A stretch of 64,000 nucleotides of DNA from Brevibacillus choshinensis (GTDB taxonomy: Bacteria > Bacillota > Bacilli > Brevibacillales > Brevibacillaceae), in the NCBI RefSeq assembly GCF_001420695.1, contig NZ_LJJB01000007.1, forward strand, positions 1,916,991 to 1,980,990. Reading direction: 5' to 3'. The position numbers and the translations under genes are program-made. Below, piece by piece: positions 45,967 through 54,425 of the stretch; within the stretch, counting starts at the first letter, position 1, and the number at the start of each line of letters is the position of its first letter. A model generated the notes under the pieces. That model saw nothing but the letters and a program-made list of their open reading frames with translations, was not told the origin of the DNA and searched no databases.

Positions 45967-45991
45967 TCGGTTTCCCCCTATCAAAGGTTGA

Positions 45992-47743
45992 TTACGCACG
46001 GACTATGCGCTTTGCTTTGTGCAGTGTCCAGGCGAGGCGGTTCTGTCCCCTCGTCAAATGGGTCAAGGTCACCTGGTATCGATGGGACCCCTCATCAAGC
46101 TGTGGCAGCGTTGTTGCAGGTGCAATATCGGGAAGCGGCGGAATATCGACGGCTGGATCATGCCAGAACTTGCCTCGCCGGGTAAAGTTGATGGGAACCA
46201 AGGTTCTGCTCAATTCTCGTAGCACATCATTGGCCTGCTGCACCGCAGGGTCGAGGACACCACGATCTTGCAATGACGCAATGCGATCATAAAAATCGAC
46301 CAAGCTCGAACGAAGATCATAGGCTTCCCGGAATGCCAGCTCGAACGAGAAGTGCTTTCCTGCGGCATTTTGGTATGTTTGTAGCGTTTTGATAAACTCA
46401 TCTACGGTGTTTATGAACTGGAAAGGATGCAAGGTGGCATTCACGATGCGATAAAGGGAGGCTGTATACACTTGCAAATCTCGCTGGAGGATTTCGTAAT
46501 CAATGATGTGAATGAGATCTTCTTCGGTATGCCATTCGATGTTTGAGCCGCAGCCACCCACGGGATAGTAACCTTTTTCCTGTAGAACTTCTTCCGGAAT
46601 GCTAGAGGATAGCATGTAAAAGGCTGTCAATCCAATATTGTGGAACGAATAGTCGCCAGCACGTGGTGGTCGATGCCCGATGGACTCTTCGCCGATCGCT
46701 TCCTTGATCGTGGTTTGGCAAAACTCATTTACTTCACTCATCCAGCTCATTTCATGGTAAGAGGTCGCCCACCGACAGCCCGGAGAATCACAGTTTACTT
46801 GGGCGATGCAATTTTCATCCAGATCTAAACCGAATGTATCCGCAAACCACGTCGATCCCGCATATCGACCTGTAGAGTGTCCCGGCCAGATCGCTATGCG
46901 CAGACTTCGTTTCAATAAGTCACGGTTTTGGTGGAAGACGCGTGCCATCTCGATCATGGCAGCATTGCCAGTGGCGTTGTCCCCCAAGCCTTGATGCCAC
47001 GAATCCATGTGACCGTGGAGAAGGACGTATTTGTCTTTGTCCTCGGTGCCCTCGATGAAAATATCAATCAGTGGACAAGAGAACCACCCCTGATCCAAGT
47101 GAGTCTGGAATTGGACCTCTACTTTGTCTCTCGCGATCTGATCGATCAGCTCCTGTCCATCCCCACGATTGATCATCAGGACGGGTAATTTCGGTACGTT
47201 TTCATACGTATCTAGGTCAGGCGCTCCCCAGATGGGGGTACAGATGCTCTCATGAATGTTTTTACCGGGGTGGATGAAGATCGCGCCGATGATTCCCAGC
47301 TCGTTTAGTTCCCTGATCCTAGCCGGTCTCGGAAACCCTTCGGTCAACACGATTTTCCCTGTAAGACTTCCGCTCGCCAGATCAAACGACGAATCTTTTT
47401 GGTTATCCCACTTCTTCTTAAACCCAGTGGGAATGTAGACGAGCTCCCCGTCCCTCCAATCATCTCCAGTGATCACGGAGAAAGCTGGATTCTTTGCGCG
47501 AATCTCTTTTTCCACCGGGTGAACCAGCTTTAGCTTTGCGGGTCTTGGGACGCTCAAGTAAAGATTTGGGCGGTGCACTTGGTAAGGAACTCCCCACTCG
47601 TCAAGCAAACTGGTCAGAAACTGAGCAGCCTGCCTTTCGTCTTCACTTCCCGACTCTCTCACCAGGCTGCCAAATCGCTCCAAAATCACCTTGGGCGTGT
47701 CCATACAGATGTCTTCCAACAGCCTCTTTTCGACTCCAACCAA
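45992..47743 (-). CDS. M28-family-like peptidase, first gene of operon A
   Basis: 583 residues, no signal peptide. HGHMDSWHQGLGDN, VNCDSPGC and EWHTEEDL carry the His, Asp and His positions of the M28 metal site. WPGHSTGRYAGS replaces the Glu-Glu pair as in the other three copies. The PA-type insert (residues about 95-215) and helical C-terminal domain are conserved. The start is a TTG after GATGAGG; no better start is visible. It precedes the binding-protein gene by 25 bp and is the first gene after the sigma-54-type promoter. Confidence 0.8.
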   Translation of the reverse strand: MVGVEKRLLEDICMDTPKVILERFGSLVRESGSEDERQAAQFLTSLLDEWGVPYQVHRPNLYLSVPRPAKLKLVHPVEKEIRAKNPAFSVITGDDWRDGELVYIPTGFKKKWDNQKDSSFDLASGSLTGKIVLTEGFPRPARIRELNELGIIGAIFIHPGKNIHESICTPIWGAPDLDTYENVPKLPVLMINRGDGQELIDQIARDKVEVQFQTHLDQGWFSCPLIDIFIEGTEDKDKYVLLHGHMDSWHQGLGDNATGNAAMIEMARVFHQNRDLLKRSLRIAIWPGHSTGRYAGSTWFADTFGLDLDENCIAQVNCDSPGCRWATSYHEMSWMSEVNEFCQTTIKEAIGEESIGHRPPRAGDYSFHNIGLTAFYMLSSSIPEEVLQEKGYYPVGGCGSNIEWHTEEDLIHIIDYEILQRDLQVYTASLYRIVNATLHPFQFINTVDEFIKTLQTYQNAAGKHFSFELAFREAYDLRSSLVDFYDRIASLQDRGVLDPAVQQANDVLRELSRTLVPINFTRRGKFWHDPAVDIPPLPDIAPATTLPQLDEGSHRYQVTLTHLTRGQNRLAWTLHKAKRIVRA

Positions 47744-47793
47744 ACCTCATCGCCCCCCTTTTTTGTCGTTCACTTGTCTCGTCTGCTGATATA

Positions 47794-47810
47794 CGCAAGA
47801 CCTGTGCCAA
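47794..47810 (-). promoter_or_regulatory. sigma-54 type promoter of peptide operon A
   Basis: TTGGCACAGGTCTTGCG in the minus direction matches the -24/-12 consensus TGGCAC-N5-TTGC exactly, with correct spacing, about 50 bp upstream of the first gene. In Bacillota SigL promoters of this type drive amino acid catabolic operons with an enhancer-binding activator. An inverted repeat TTCACTTCC...GGAATGCGTGAA about 60-100 bp upstream could be the activator site. No activator gene lies in this window. Confidence 0.7.
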
Positions 47811-47960
47811 TGGCAAGAGCTCGAAAGAAAGGCTACGAAGCTGTCGATTTTTAGAGATTCACTTCCCTGAGATCTGATTTAGGGTCGGAATGCGTGAAGT
47901 TCAAAAACCCAAGATGACCTAAGATGTGGTTTCGGAAGCCTCATCGATAAAATGTAAAAA

Positions 47961-48001
47961 GCGGCCGACCACGACGCGAAATGAACGTCGTAGACAGCCG
48001 C
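47961..48001 (-). terminator. terminator of the MerR gene
   Basis: GCGGC and GCCGC outer arms with inner ACGACG/CGTCGT pairing, followed by TTTTTAC in the minus direction. Confidence 0.65.
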
Positions 48002-48051
48002 AACACATTTGATTCTCAGGTTTTACACCAAAATTAGTATATTCTGTACTT

Positions 48052-48417
48052 TCAATCCCTATGTTCACTGATCAAAGCTTTGTACGTCGCAATTTTGTCT
48101 GCCAACATCTTCTCCGTGGCTTCTAAATTCATGATTTGATTCTGAACAGCGTTACGATGATCTTCCAGCAGGTTCAAACGGGCTATAGTTGTATGCTCTC
48201 CTTCTTTATATAACCGAGCGTATTCTCTGATTTGGGTTAGCGGCATTTGGGTTTGTTTCAACCTCATAACAAATCTCAGCCAAGCAACATGGGATTCATC
48301 ATATAATCTTTCTCCATGCGCATTGCGCTTCGGAACAATGATCTCTTCCTTTTCATAGTATCGCAGTGTGTGTGCAGATACCCCCAATAGCTTGGCTACC
48401 TCGCTGATTGTGTACAT
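48052..48417 (-). CDS. MerR-family transcriptional regulator
   Basis: 121 residues. The MerR helix-turn-helix MYTISEVAKLLGVSAHTLRYYEKE at the N-terminus is unmistakable. The C-terminal dimerisation helix (residues about 80-121) has no metal-binding cysteines, so it probably senses an organic ligand or interacts with proteins (like the TipA/BmrR-related or AdhR-type groups). ATG at 48417 follows GGAGG. It is divergent from the SDR gene and overlooks the 19-bp-spacer promoter. Confidence 0.9.
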   Translation of the reverse strand: MYTISEVAKLLGVSAHTLRYYEKEEIIVPKRNAHGERLYDESHVAWLRFVMRLKQTQMPLTQIREYARLYKEGEHTTIARLNLLEDHRNAVQNQIMNLEATEKMLADKIATYKALISEHRD

Positions 48418-48473
48418 ACCGACCTCCATATTTTATAGCCATTTACATGTCCTCCATCATTATAAAAAATGAT

Positions 48474-48504
48474 TTGACTTAGAGTAAACTCTAACCTATA
48501 TACT
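48474..48504 (+). promoter_or_regulatory. MerR-type promoter of the SDR gene
   Basis: TTGACT (48474-48479) and TATACT (48499-48504) are separated by 19 bp, the long spacing that MerR activators untwist. The spacer carries a perfect 7-2-7 dyad TTAGAGTAAACTCTAA at 48479-48494, the expected operator. Confidence 0.8.
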
Positions 48505-48559
48505 CAAATCGTAGTTGCTTGATCGTCCATTCGCTTCGATAAAATGAGGAGGAGATCAC

Positions 48560-49318
48560 ATGAAATATACTGTGATTACTGGCGCTAGCTCAGGTATTGG
48601 TTATGAAGCCGCTCTCGCTTTTGCAGCTCGCGGAAAAAACGTAGTCCTCGTTGCCCGTAGAAAGGATCAATTGGATGAACTAAAATCTGAGATCGCACGC
48701 ATCCATCCTGATGTAGATGTGGTTATTCGGGCGGCTGACTTATCGGTTTCTGAAAATGTTTATAAGCTATACGAAAACCTGCAAGAGTTCCCACTCGAAA
48801 CGTGGATCAACAATGCGGGATTTGGCAACTTTGCTTCCGTTGGCACTCAAGATTTGAACAAGATAGAAACCATGCTGCATGTAAATATAGAAGCGTTGAC
48901 GGTACTCTCCTCCCTTTTCGTTCGTGATTACTCAAATGTGGAAGGAACACAACTGATCAACGTTTCATCCGGCGGAGGTTATACGATTGTGGGAAATGCC
49001 ATTACGTACTGCGCGACGAAGTTTTATGTCAGTGCCTTTACGGAAGGACTTTCACACGAACTGAAAAGTCAAGGTGCACACATGCAAGCAAAAGTGTTGG
49101 CACCTGCCGCAACAGAAACCGAATTCGCAAAACGCGCTTTCGATCTCAAGGAATTTGAATACCACGGCACGGTGCCAAAGTTCCATACCGCACAGGAAAT
49201 GGCGGGCTTCTTGCTTGATTTGTATGATAGCGATAAGGTTGTAGGGATTGTGGATGGAATGACGTATGAGTTTGAGCTACGCGACGCTATCTTTCCTTAC
49301 GTGGAGAGAACGCGTTAG
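48560..49318 (+). CDS. short-chain dehydrogenase/reductase
   Basis: 252 residues. TGASSGIGYEAALAFA (NADP(H)-binding glycine motif), NNAGFGNF, INVSSGGGYT with the catalytic Ser and YCATKFYVSAF with Tyr and Lys are present. The ATG follows GAGGAGGAG. The substrate is unknown; control by the adjacent MerR regulator suggests induction by an aldehyde or other toxic carbonyl, as seen for AdhR-type systems. Confidence 0.9.
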   Translation: MKYTVITGASSGIGYEAALAFAARGKNVVLVARRKDQLDELKSEIARIHPDVDVVIRAADLSVSENVYKLYENLQEFPLETWINNAGFGNFASVGTQDLNKIETMLHVNIEALTVLSSLFVRDYSNVEGTQLINVSSGGGYTIVGNAITYCATKFYVSAFTEGLSHELKSQGAHMQAKVLAPAATETEFAKRAFDLKEFEYHGTVPKFHTAQEMAGFLLDLYDSDKVVGIVDGMTYEFELRDAIFPYVERTR

Positions 49319-49426
49319 AAGTTTTCTCAGTGAACGCTTTTATGGTGAAGGATTTGTAGGCTGATGGTAAACCTTATAGAATGTGGTCTGTATGGTCATA
49401 ATCATAACACGGTAAGGAGTTGCCTG

Positions 49427-50392
49427 ATGAATCATCAAAAAATCGTTCATTTTAGTGATAAAGACTTGGATGGAGAATCCTGTGCGATTCTTAGTCGTCT
49501 TGCTTTTTCAGGTCAAGAAGTTGATACCCGTGGAGTGTCACCGTACACCGTCAATCAAGAAGTCCAAAGGTTTATGGGAGAAGAGCTCACCCGTGAGATG
49601 TATGTCGTGATTACAGATGTTAGCGTCAACGAAGAAGTAGCTGCTAACATTCAGAAAAAAGTTGATCAAGGGCATTCGTTTGTCTTGATCGATCATCACC
49701 CCACCGCTTTGCCATTAACTTCAAAATATGAATGGGCAAACGTTATCGTAGATGAAGCAGGGAAAAAGACCTCGGCAACTAGCCTCTATTTTGACTACCT
49801 AATAAACCAAGGATACCTAACTCCCACAGGCGTTCTTTCTGACTATGTTGAGTTAGTCCGTTCCTTTGATACGTGGGACTGGGATGCGACCGGAAATATA
49901 CAAGCGAATCAATTGAACATTTTATTCTATCTGGTCGATAGAGATACGTTTGCTCAAAGTGTGATCGGACGATTGCGTGGTGAAGGCGTCCATACGGATC
50001 AGTTCGTATTCGAGGAATTAGAATCGATTCTCATCTATACCGAAGAAAAGCGAATGGACGAGTTTGAACAAAAAAAGCGGAAGCAAATGAAGCATGTTAC
50101 GGTAGAAATCGATTTACATGAGCCAAAAGCCTATCAAGTCGGCGTGGTATTCCTGGAACAATATCACTCCACGACAGGAAACTACTTATGCAAAAACGAT
50201 GAGACGATTGATTTCGTAGCGATGCTTGATCCTGGGAAAGGGAGAATCAGTTTTCGAACGGTTCGAGAGGACGTGGATCTTTCTGTGATCGCACATCATT
50301 ACGGAGGAGGTGGACATCCAAAGTCGTCAGGATGTTCATTTACTGGAGTGACTTTAAAAACCTTCGTGTACCCTGCCCTGCGAATCAATTAG
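49427..50392 (+). CDS. DHH-family phosphoesterase (NrnB-like)
   Basis: 321 residues. VHFSDKDLDGESCAIL is the first motif with Asp ligands, VVITDVSV the second, and FVLIDHHPTALP the DHH motif. The C-terminal DHHA1 domain ends HHYGGGGHPKSSGCSF. Similar proteins degrade oligoribonucleotides or cyclic dinucleotide products (pGpG). ATG at 49427 follows AAGGAG; an earlier in-frame ATG lacks a ribosome site. It is a single gene with a strong terminator. Confidence 0.85.
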   Translation: MNHQKIVHFSDKDLDGESCAILSRLAFSGQEVDTRGVSPYTVNQEVQRFMGEELTREMYVVITDVSVNEEVAANIQKKVDQGHSFVLIDHHPTALPLTSKYEWANVIVDEAGKKTSATSLYFDYLINQGYLTPTGVLSDYVELVRSFDTWDWDATGNIQANQLNILFYLVDRDTFAQSVIGRLRGEGVHTDQFVFEELESILIYTEEKRMDEFEQKKRKQMKHVTVEIDLHEPKAYQVGVVFLEQYHSTTGNYLCKNDETIDFVAMLDPGKGRISFRTVREDVDLSVIAHHYGGGGHPKSSGCSFTGVTLKTFVYPALRIN

Positions 50393-50406
50393 AGCACTAC
50401 GTAACA

Positions 50407-50437
50407 AAAAGAGCCAAGCATGTGCTTCGGCTCTTTT
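50407..50437 (+). terminator. terminator of the DHH gene
   Basis: AAAAGAGCC and GGCTCTTTT arms closing on AAGCATGTGCTT, directly after the stop codon. Confidence 0.85.
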
Positions 50438-50473
50438 CTTCATGCCGGTGACCTGTAGTGCCAGTCACATCCA

Positions 50474-51952
50474 TTAAAGTTCAATGATCTTGGTCGCGAT
50501 GTTATTACAAAATTCCCTGTCATGCTCCACAAAAAGAATCGTTGGGGCGTATTCAAGCAGTAACTCTTCAATTTGCATACGAGAGATAACATCAATAAAG
50601 TTTAGGGGTTCATCCCAAATATGCAAATGAACTTTCTCACAAAGACTTTTCGCAATCAATACTTTCTTCTTTTGGCCGCCGCTATAAGCGGAAATATCCT
50701 TTTCAAATTGATCCCTGGAAAAATCCAGTTTCCGTAAAATCGATTTAAACAGACTTTCATCAATCCCGTGGCTTCTGGCGTAATCCGTCAACTTGCCCTG
50801 TAAGTGCGAGGTGTCCTGAGACACATACGATATTTTAAGCTGGCTTCCCTTTCTGAAAGTGCCTGTATAATTTACATCCTCACCGCAAATCAGTTTGATA
50901 ATGCTTGATTTTCCCGAGCCGTTTTTACCGGAAAGAGCAATTCGCTCCCCTTGTTCAATCGTAAAACTTACATCGGTGCAAACCTTCTTCTCACCGTAAT
51001 AAATCGAAATATTGTCCAGTTCAGCGAGTTGGTTTTTGTGAAAAGCAAGCTGTGAAATCTTCAGGCTGTCATGGTTTTCAATATTCTTAAGGAGCTTCGA
51101 TCTTTCATCCATAGCCGATTGCTGCCTTTGCTCAATGGATTTTGAGCGTTTCATCATTTTAGCAGCCTTGTGACCAATATACCCTTTATCTACCTTGGAA
51201 CCGGAATTTCTTGTACCATTTTTCGTTTTTTCCACTTCGTGCGACCAGCTGCTCGTTCGCTTTGCTGCTTCCGATAATCGTTTCATGTCTTTTTTGAGCT
51301 TTTCGTTCTCAGCAAGCTCAAAGTTATCTTGTCTCTGTTTATTTTCCCACCAATCAGAGAAGTTCCCTTTTTGGATTTCTATGTTGGTCTTATTGATCGA
51401 AAGGATGTGATCGACGCAGTTATCAAGAAACGATCTGTCGTGAGAAACCAAAATATATCCACTTTTCGCCTTGAGGTAATCACTGACAAGCTTTCTTGCA
51501 TGCATGTCAAGATGATTGGTCGGTTCATCAATTAACAGAAAGCGGTTTTCCTTTAGAAATAAAGCAGCCAGCAACACTTTCGTTTGCTCTCCGTTGGATA
51601 AGGAATCGAAGGGACGATACAGAACATCCTCAGAAACCTGTAGCAAAGAAAGCTCACGCATTAATTCCCAGTGAAGATAGTCCGGAATGATGTCGTTAAT
51701 AACGTCTAGGGTATGTTGTTCCTTGTTCTCGACATGGAAAGGGAAATATTCAAAGTGGACATTCGCAGAGATATTTCCACTGTATTCATATTTACCCAGC
51801 AACAAGTTGAGAAAGGTTGTCTTCCCCCTACCGTTTCTTCCCGTAAATCCTAATTTCCAATCGGTATCTATTTGGAAGCTTACGTTTTCAAATATGTGAT
51901 CGAAACTGCCTTCATAGGCAAACGTCAGGTTTGTAACATTGATTAATGACAT
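50474..51952 (-). CDS. ABC-F ribosome-protection protein, Lsa type
   Basis: 492 residues with two nucleotide-binding domains and no membrane segment. Domain 1 has GRNGRGKTTFLN, LSNGEQTKVLLAAL and LLIDEPTNHLD. Domain 2 has GKNGSGKSSIIK, YSGGQKKKVLIAKS and IWDEPLNFID. Between them a charged linker (residues about 195-300, containing GTRNSGSKVDKGYIGHKAAK) is the antibiotic-resistance domain inserted into the ribosomal peptidyl-transferase region. Lsa-type proteins displace lincosamides, pleuromutilins and streptogramin A. The attenuation-style leader upstream supports drug-induced expression. ATG follows AGGAGGATC. Confidence 0.88.
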   Translation of the reverse strand: MSLINVTNLTFAYEGSFDHIFENVSFQIDTDWKLGFTGRNGRGKTTFLNLLLGKYEYSGNISANVHFEYFPFHVENKEQHTLDVINDIIPDYLHWELMRELSLLQVSEDVLYRPFDSLSNGEQTKVLLAALFLKENRFLLIDEPTNHLDMHARKLVSDYLKAKSGYILVSHDRSFLDNCVDHILSINKTNIEIQKGNFSDWWENKQRQDNFELAENEKLKKDMKRLSEAAKRTSSWSHEVEKTKNGTRNSGSKVDKGYIGHKAAKMMKRSKSIEQRQQSAMDERSKLLKNIENHDSLKISQLAFHKNQLAELDNISIYYGEKKVCTDVSFTIEQGERIALSGKNGSGKSSIIKLICGEDVNYTGTFRKGSQLKISYVSQDTSHLQGKLTDYARSHGIDESLFKSILRKLDFSRDQFEKDISAYSGGQKKKVLIAKSLCEKVHLHIWDEPLNFIDVISRMQIEELLLEYAPTILFVEHDREFCNNIATKIIEL

Positions 51953-51982
51953 GAAATGATCCTCCTGTATAAAAATAGAAAA

Positions 51983-52011
51983 GCTACAAGAAAGTTACTC
52001 TCTTGTAGCTC
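51983..52011 (-). terminator. leader terminator upstream of the ABC-F gene
   Basis: A 10-bp stem AGCTACAAGA/TCTTGTAGCT with a 9-nt loop, followed in the minus direction by TTTTCTATTTTT, only about 10 bp before the ribosome site of the ABC-F gene. Confidence 0.85.
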
Positions 52012-52091
52012 AATTTTAATACAGCAAATCCAACCCAAAATGGAGTCAGATAAGAATATTGTTTGAGTGAAAAGATATCGTAACTTTCTTG
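51988..52091 (-). promoter_or_regulatory. antiterminator pairing in the ABC-F leader
   Basis: CAAGAAAGTTAC (minus strand of 52080-52091) is perfectly complementary over 12 nt to GTAACTTTCTTG (minus strand of 51988-51999), which forms the loop and 3' arm of the terminator. The two structures are mutually exclusive, the basis of transcription attenuation. Confidence 0.75.
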
Positions 52092-52098
52092 CATATAA

Positions 52099-52138
52099 AA
52101 AATAAAACATGCGAAAAAACGCATTTTTGTTTTATTTT
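52099..52138 (-). promoter_or_regulatory. upstream hairpin in the ABC-F leader
   Basis: AAAATAAAAC/GTTTTATTTT outer arms with inner ATGCG/CGCAT and T-rich 3' side. It lies between the short open frame and the antiterminator arm and could pause polymerase. Confidence 0.6.
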
Positions 52139-52153
52139 ATGAGCAAGAAAAAA

Positions 52154-52165
52154 TTACATTATCAT
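52154..52165 (-). CDS. three-codon upstream open frame (Met-Ile-Met)
   Basis: TGGAG then ATG ATA ATG TAA in the minus direction, about 21 nt after the predicted transcription start. A ribosome stalled here by a peptidyl-transferase drug would cover the following hairpin, the usual trigger of ABC-F leader antitermination. Confidence 0.45.
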   Translation of the reverse strand: MIM

Positions 52166-52192
52166 TTCAACTCCAGTCATTAAGTTAATCGT

Positions 52193-52221
52193 ATTTTATC
52201 ATACCCATTTTTTTAATTCAA
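52193..52221 (-). promoter_or_regulatory. promoter of the ABC-F gene
   Basis: TTGAAT (52216-52221), 17-nt spacer, TAAAAT (52193-52198) with a TG one base upstream (extended -10). Confidence 0.7.
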
Positions 52222-52590
52222 CACATGAATCAAATCGAACCCGTTCGTTCAATCGTGCGCTGATTTTTTACCACAGGCCATTACAAATATCATCATCTTT
52301 CTGGCAAGCTATGTCACCTTCAAGGTATCACTTCCCTTTTCGACTGTGAATAAGTAATTCCTACCGCAATAGGTTTTGAACGGGGGGATAATATTTTTCG
52401 TAATTGATTTCGTTTTTTTATATTCCGGTTGTTACTCACAGGTATAATTGCTCTGAAGCCTCGCGCTAACTTTGCGACAGGAGATATGAGTCGGCATTAA
52501 TTAATCCAATTATGTTTACATAATTATAATTATGTTAATTCGCTGTCTTCTTAGCTATTTTTCCTTCCCGTTTACGTTTTTCAGTTAGCA
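52222..52590. other. AT-rich intergenic stretch without a recognised gene
   Basis: No frame with a start, ribosome site and protein-like content. TAATTATAATTA-type palindromic sequence occurs near 52510-52535. It separates the ABC-F promoter from the end of operon B. Confidence 0.45.
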
Positions 52591-52599
52591 ATGAAAAAA

Positions 52600-52618
52600 G
52601 GACTGCTCATCGCAGCCC
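52600..52618 (-). terminator. terminator of peptide operon B
   Basis: GGGCTGC and GCAGTCC arms with a GATGA loop followed by TTTTTTC in the minus direction, 25 bp after the last M28-like gene. Confidence 0.8.
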
Positions 52619-52642
52619 TTCAATTCGTATACATCGCGCTTT

Positions 52643-54409
52643 CTACGATCGACCGATAATTTTTTTTGCCTCATTCATTGTCCAGACGACACGATTTTGT
52701 CCACGTAACAGATGATTACGGGTAACGTGATACCGGTGTGAACCTGGCTCTAATGCCGCCAACTGCAATGCAGGAGCGATATCGGGCAAGGCAGGAATTT
52801 GGACTGCTGGATCATGATGAAACTTGCCACGGCGAGTAAAGTTGATGGGAATGAGCGTCCTGCCAAGCTGCAAGAGCTTTTCATTCGCTGCCTTTACTTC
52901 CGGGGATGATACCTCCGTCGCTTGTAACAGCTCTAGGTCCTGATAAAAATCTTCTAAAGCCAGTCGAAGAATCTTCGCTTCACTTGCGGCGAGTTCAAAG
53001 CTGAAATGCTCACCAGCAGCTTCTTGATATTGCTGTAAGGTTTCGATGAACTCATCGGCAGTCTTCCGGAAGTCATAAGGGAGAACGGTCGCTTGCAAGA
53101 CGCGATAAATAGATGTCATGTAGACTTTCAGATCTCTTTGTAGAATCTCGTAATCCGCCACATCCATTAAGTCGTCTTCGGTATGCCACTCAATATTAGA
53201 ACCGCAACCGCCGACCGGATAATACCCTTTTTCTTTCAACTGCTCTTGCGGAATGGTGGACGAGAGCTTGTAAAAGGAAGTTATCCCGATATTGTGAAAC
53301 GAATAGTCACCTGCGCGATTTGGACGTTTTCCCTTTGCATCTTCTCGGACGGCATCGTAGATGGCTTGTTTGCAATGATCCCCTACTTCATTCGTCCAGT
53401 CCATCTTTTCATAGGAAGTAGCCCAGCGGCAACCGGGAGAGTCACAGTTTACCTGCGCAATGCAATTGGCATCCAAATCCAGAGCAAATTGATCGGCAAA
53501 CCAAGTGGAGCCTGCGTAGCGTCCCGTTGAATGGCCTGGCCAGATGGCAATCCGCAGACTCCGCTTCAACTTGTCGCGATGCTTGTAGAAGATTCGTGCC
53601 ATCTCCATCAAAGCCGCATCTCCGGTCGTATTATCGCCGATACCCACATGCCACGAATCCAAATGTCCGTGTAGGAGGATGTACTTTTCCGGTTCTTCTG
53701 TCCCTTCGATGAACATATCGATCAGCGGGCACGCAAACCAGCCCTTCTCCAGGCTCGTTGACAGTTCAATCACGGCTCTCCCTGTCTGGCACATCGCTTT
53801 TAACTCTTCCCCATCCGATTTGTTTACGGCGACAACGGGAATCTTGGGCTCCTTGTCAATCGTGTCCAGATCCGGCGCACCCCAGATCGTGGTGCAGATC
53901 CCATCGTGGATATTCTTGCCCGGATTGATGAAAATAGCACCCAGCACGCCTTTGTCGTGGAAGGTAGCTACTTTTTCGGGCATCGCCAAGCCTTCACTGA
54001 TAACGATTTTCCCACACAGGTCATTCACTTCTTCGTTTACCTTCGCATCGAACATGTCGTAGCGGTCCGTAGCCTGCGCCGAGGGTACGTATACCAATTC
54101 ACCTTGAACAGTCGCTCCGTTGGTCGAGACGGAAAAGGAAGGGGTCTTGGCCCGAAAAGTCTTGCTTACAGGAGCAATCGCTTGAACGGATGCATTTTTC
54201 GGAACGCTCAAGTAAATGGAAGGATAGTGAACGGTATGCGGTATTCCCCACTCTTCCAGGATCTGGGCGAGAAAGTGTGCAGCCGTTCGTTCGTCCTCAC
54301 TACCAGACTCCCGAATCAAACCACTGAATGTTTCCAAAATCCGCTTGGGAGTCTCCATATTGATTTCATCTAACAGCAGCTTCTCTTGCTCTTTCACGTA
54401 ACTTGTCAT
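52643..54409 (-). CDS. M28-family-like peptidase, last gene of operon B
   Basis: 588 residues, no signal peptide. It carries the same fold and motifs as the other copies: HGHLDSWHVGIGDNTTGDA, WPGHSTGRYAGS in place of the Glu-Glu pair, VNCDSPGC and EWHTEDDL. It is most similar to the 36926 gene of operon A (shared TIWGAPDLDTID segment and LLDEIN start), pointing to duplication between operons. ATG follows GGGAG. The gap to the preceding M28-like gene is 16 bp. Confidence 0.82.
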   Translation of the reverse strand: MTSYVKEQEKLLLDEINMETPKRILETFSGLIRESGSEDERTAAHFLAQILEEWGIPHTVHYPSIYLSVPKNASVQAIAPVSKTFRAKTPSFSVSTNGATVQGELVYVPSAQATDRYDMFDAKVNEEVNDLCGKIVISEGLAMPEKVATFHDKGVLGAIFINPGKNIHDGICTTIWGAPDLDTIDKEPKIPVVAVNKSDGEELKAMCQTGRAVIELSTSLEKGWFACPLIDMFIEGTEEPEKYILLHGHLDSWHVGIGDNTTGDAALMEMARIFYKHRDKLKRSLRIAIWPGHSTGRYAGSTWFADQFALDLDANCIAQVNCDSPGCRWATSYEKMDWTNEVGDHCKQAIYDAVREDAKGKRPNRAGDYSFHNIGITSFYKLSSTIPQEQLKEKGYYPVGGCGSNIEWHTEDDLMDVADYEILQRDLKVYMTSIYRVLQATVLPYDFRKTADEFIETLQQYQEAAGEHFSFELAASEAKILRLALEDFYQDLELLQATEVSSPEVKAANEKLLQLGRTLIPINFTRRGKFHHDPAVQIPALPDIAPALQLAALEPGSHRYHVTRNHLLRGQNRVVWTMNEAKKIIGRS

Positions 54410-54425
54410 GTTCCAATCTCCCTTC

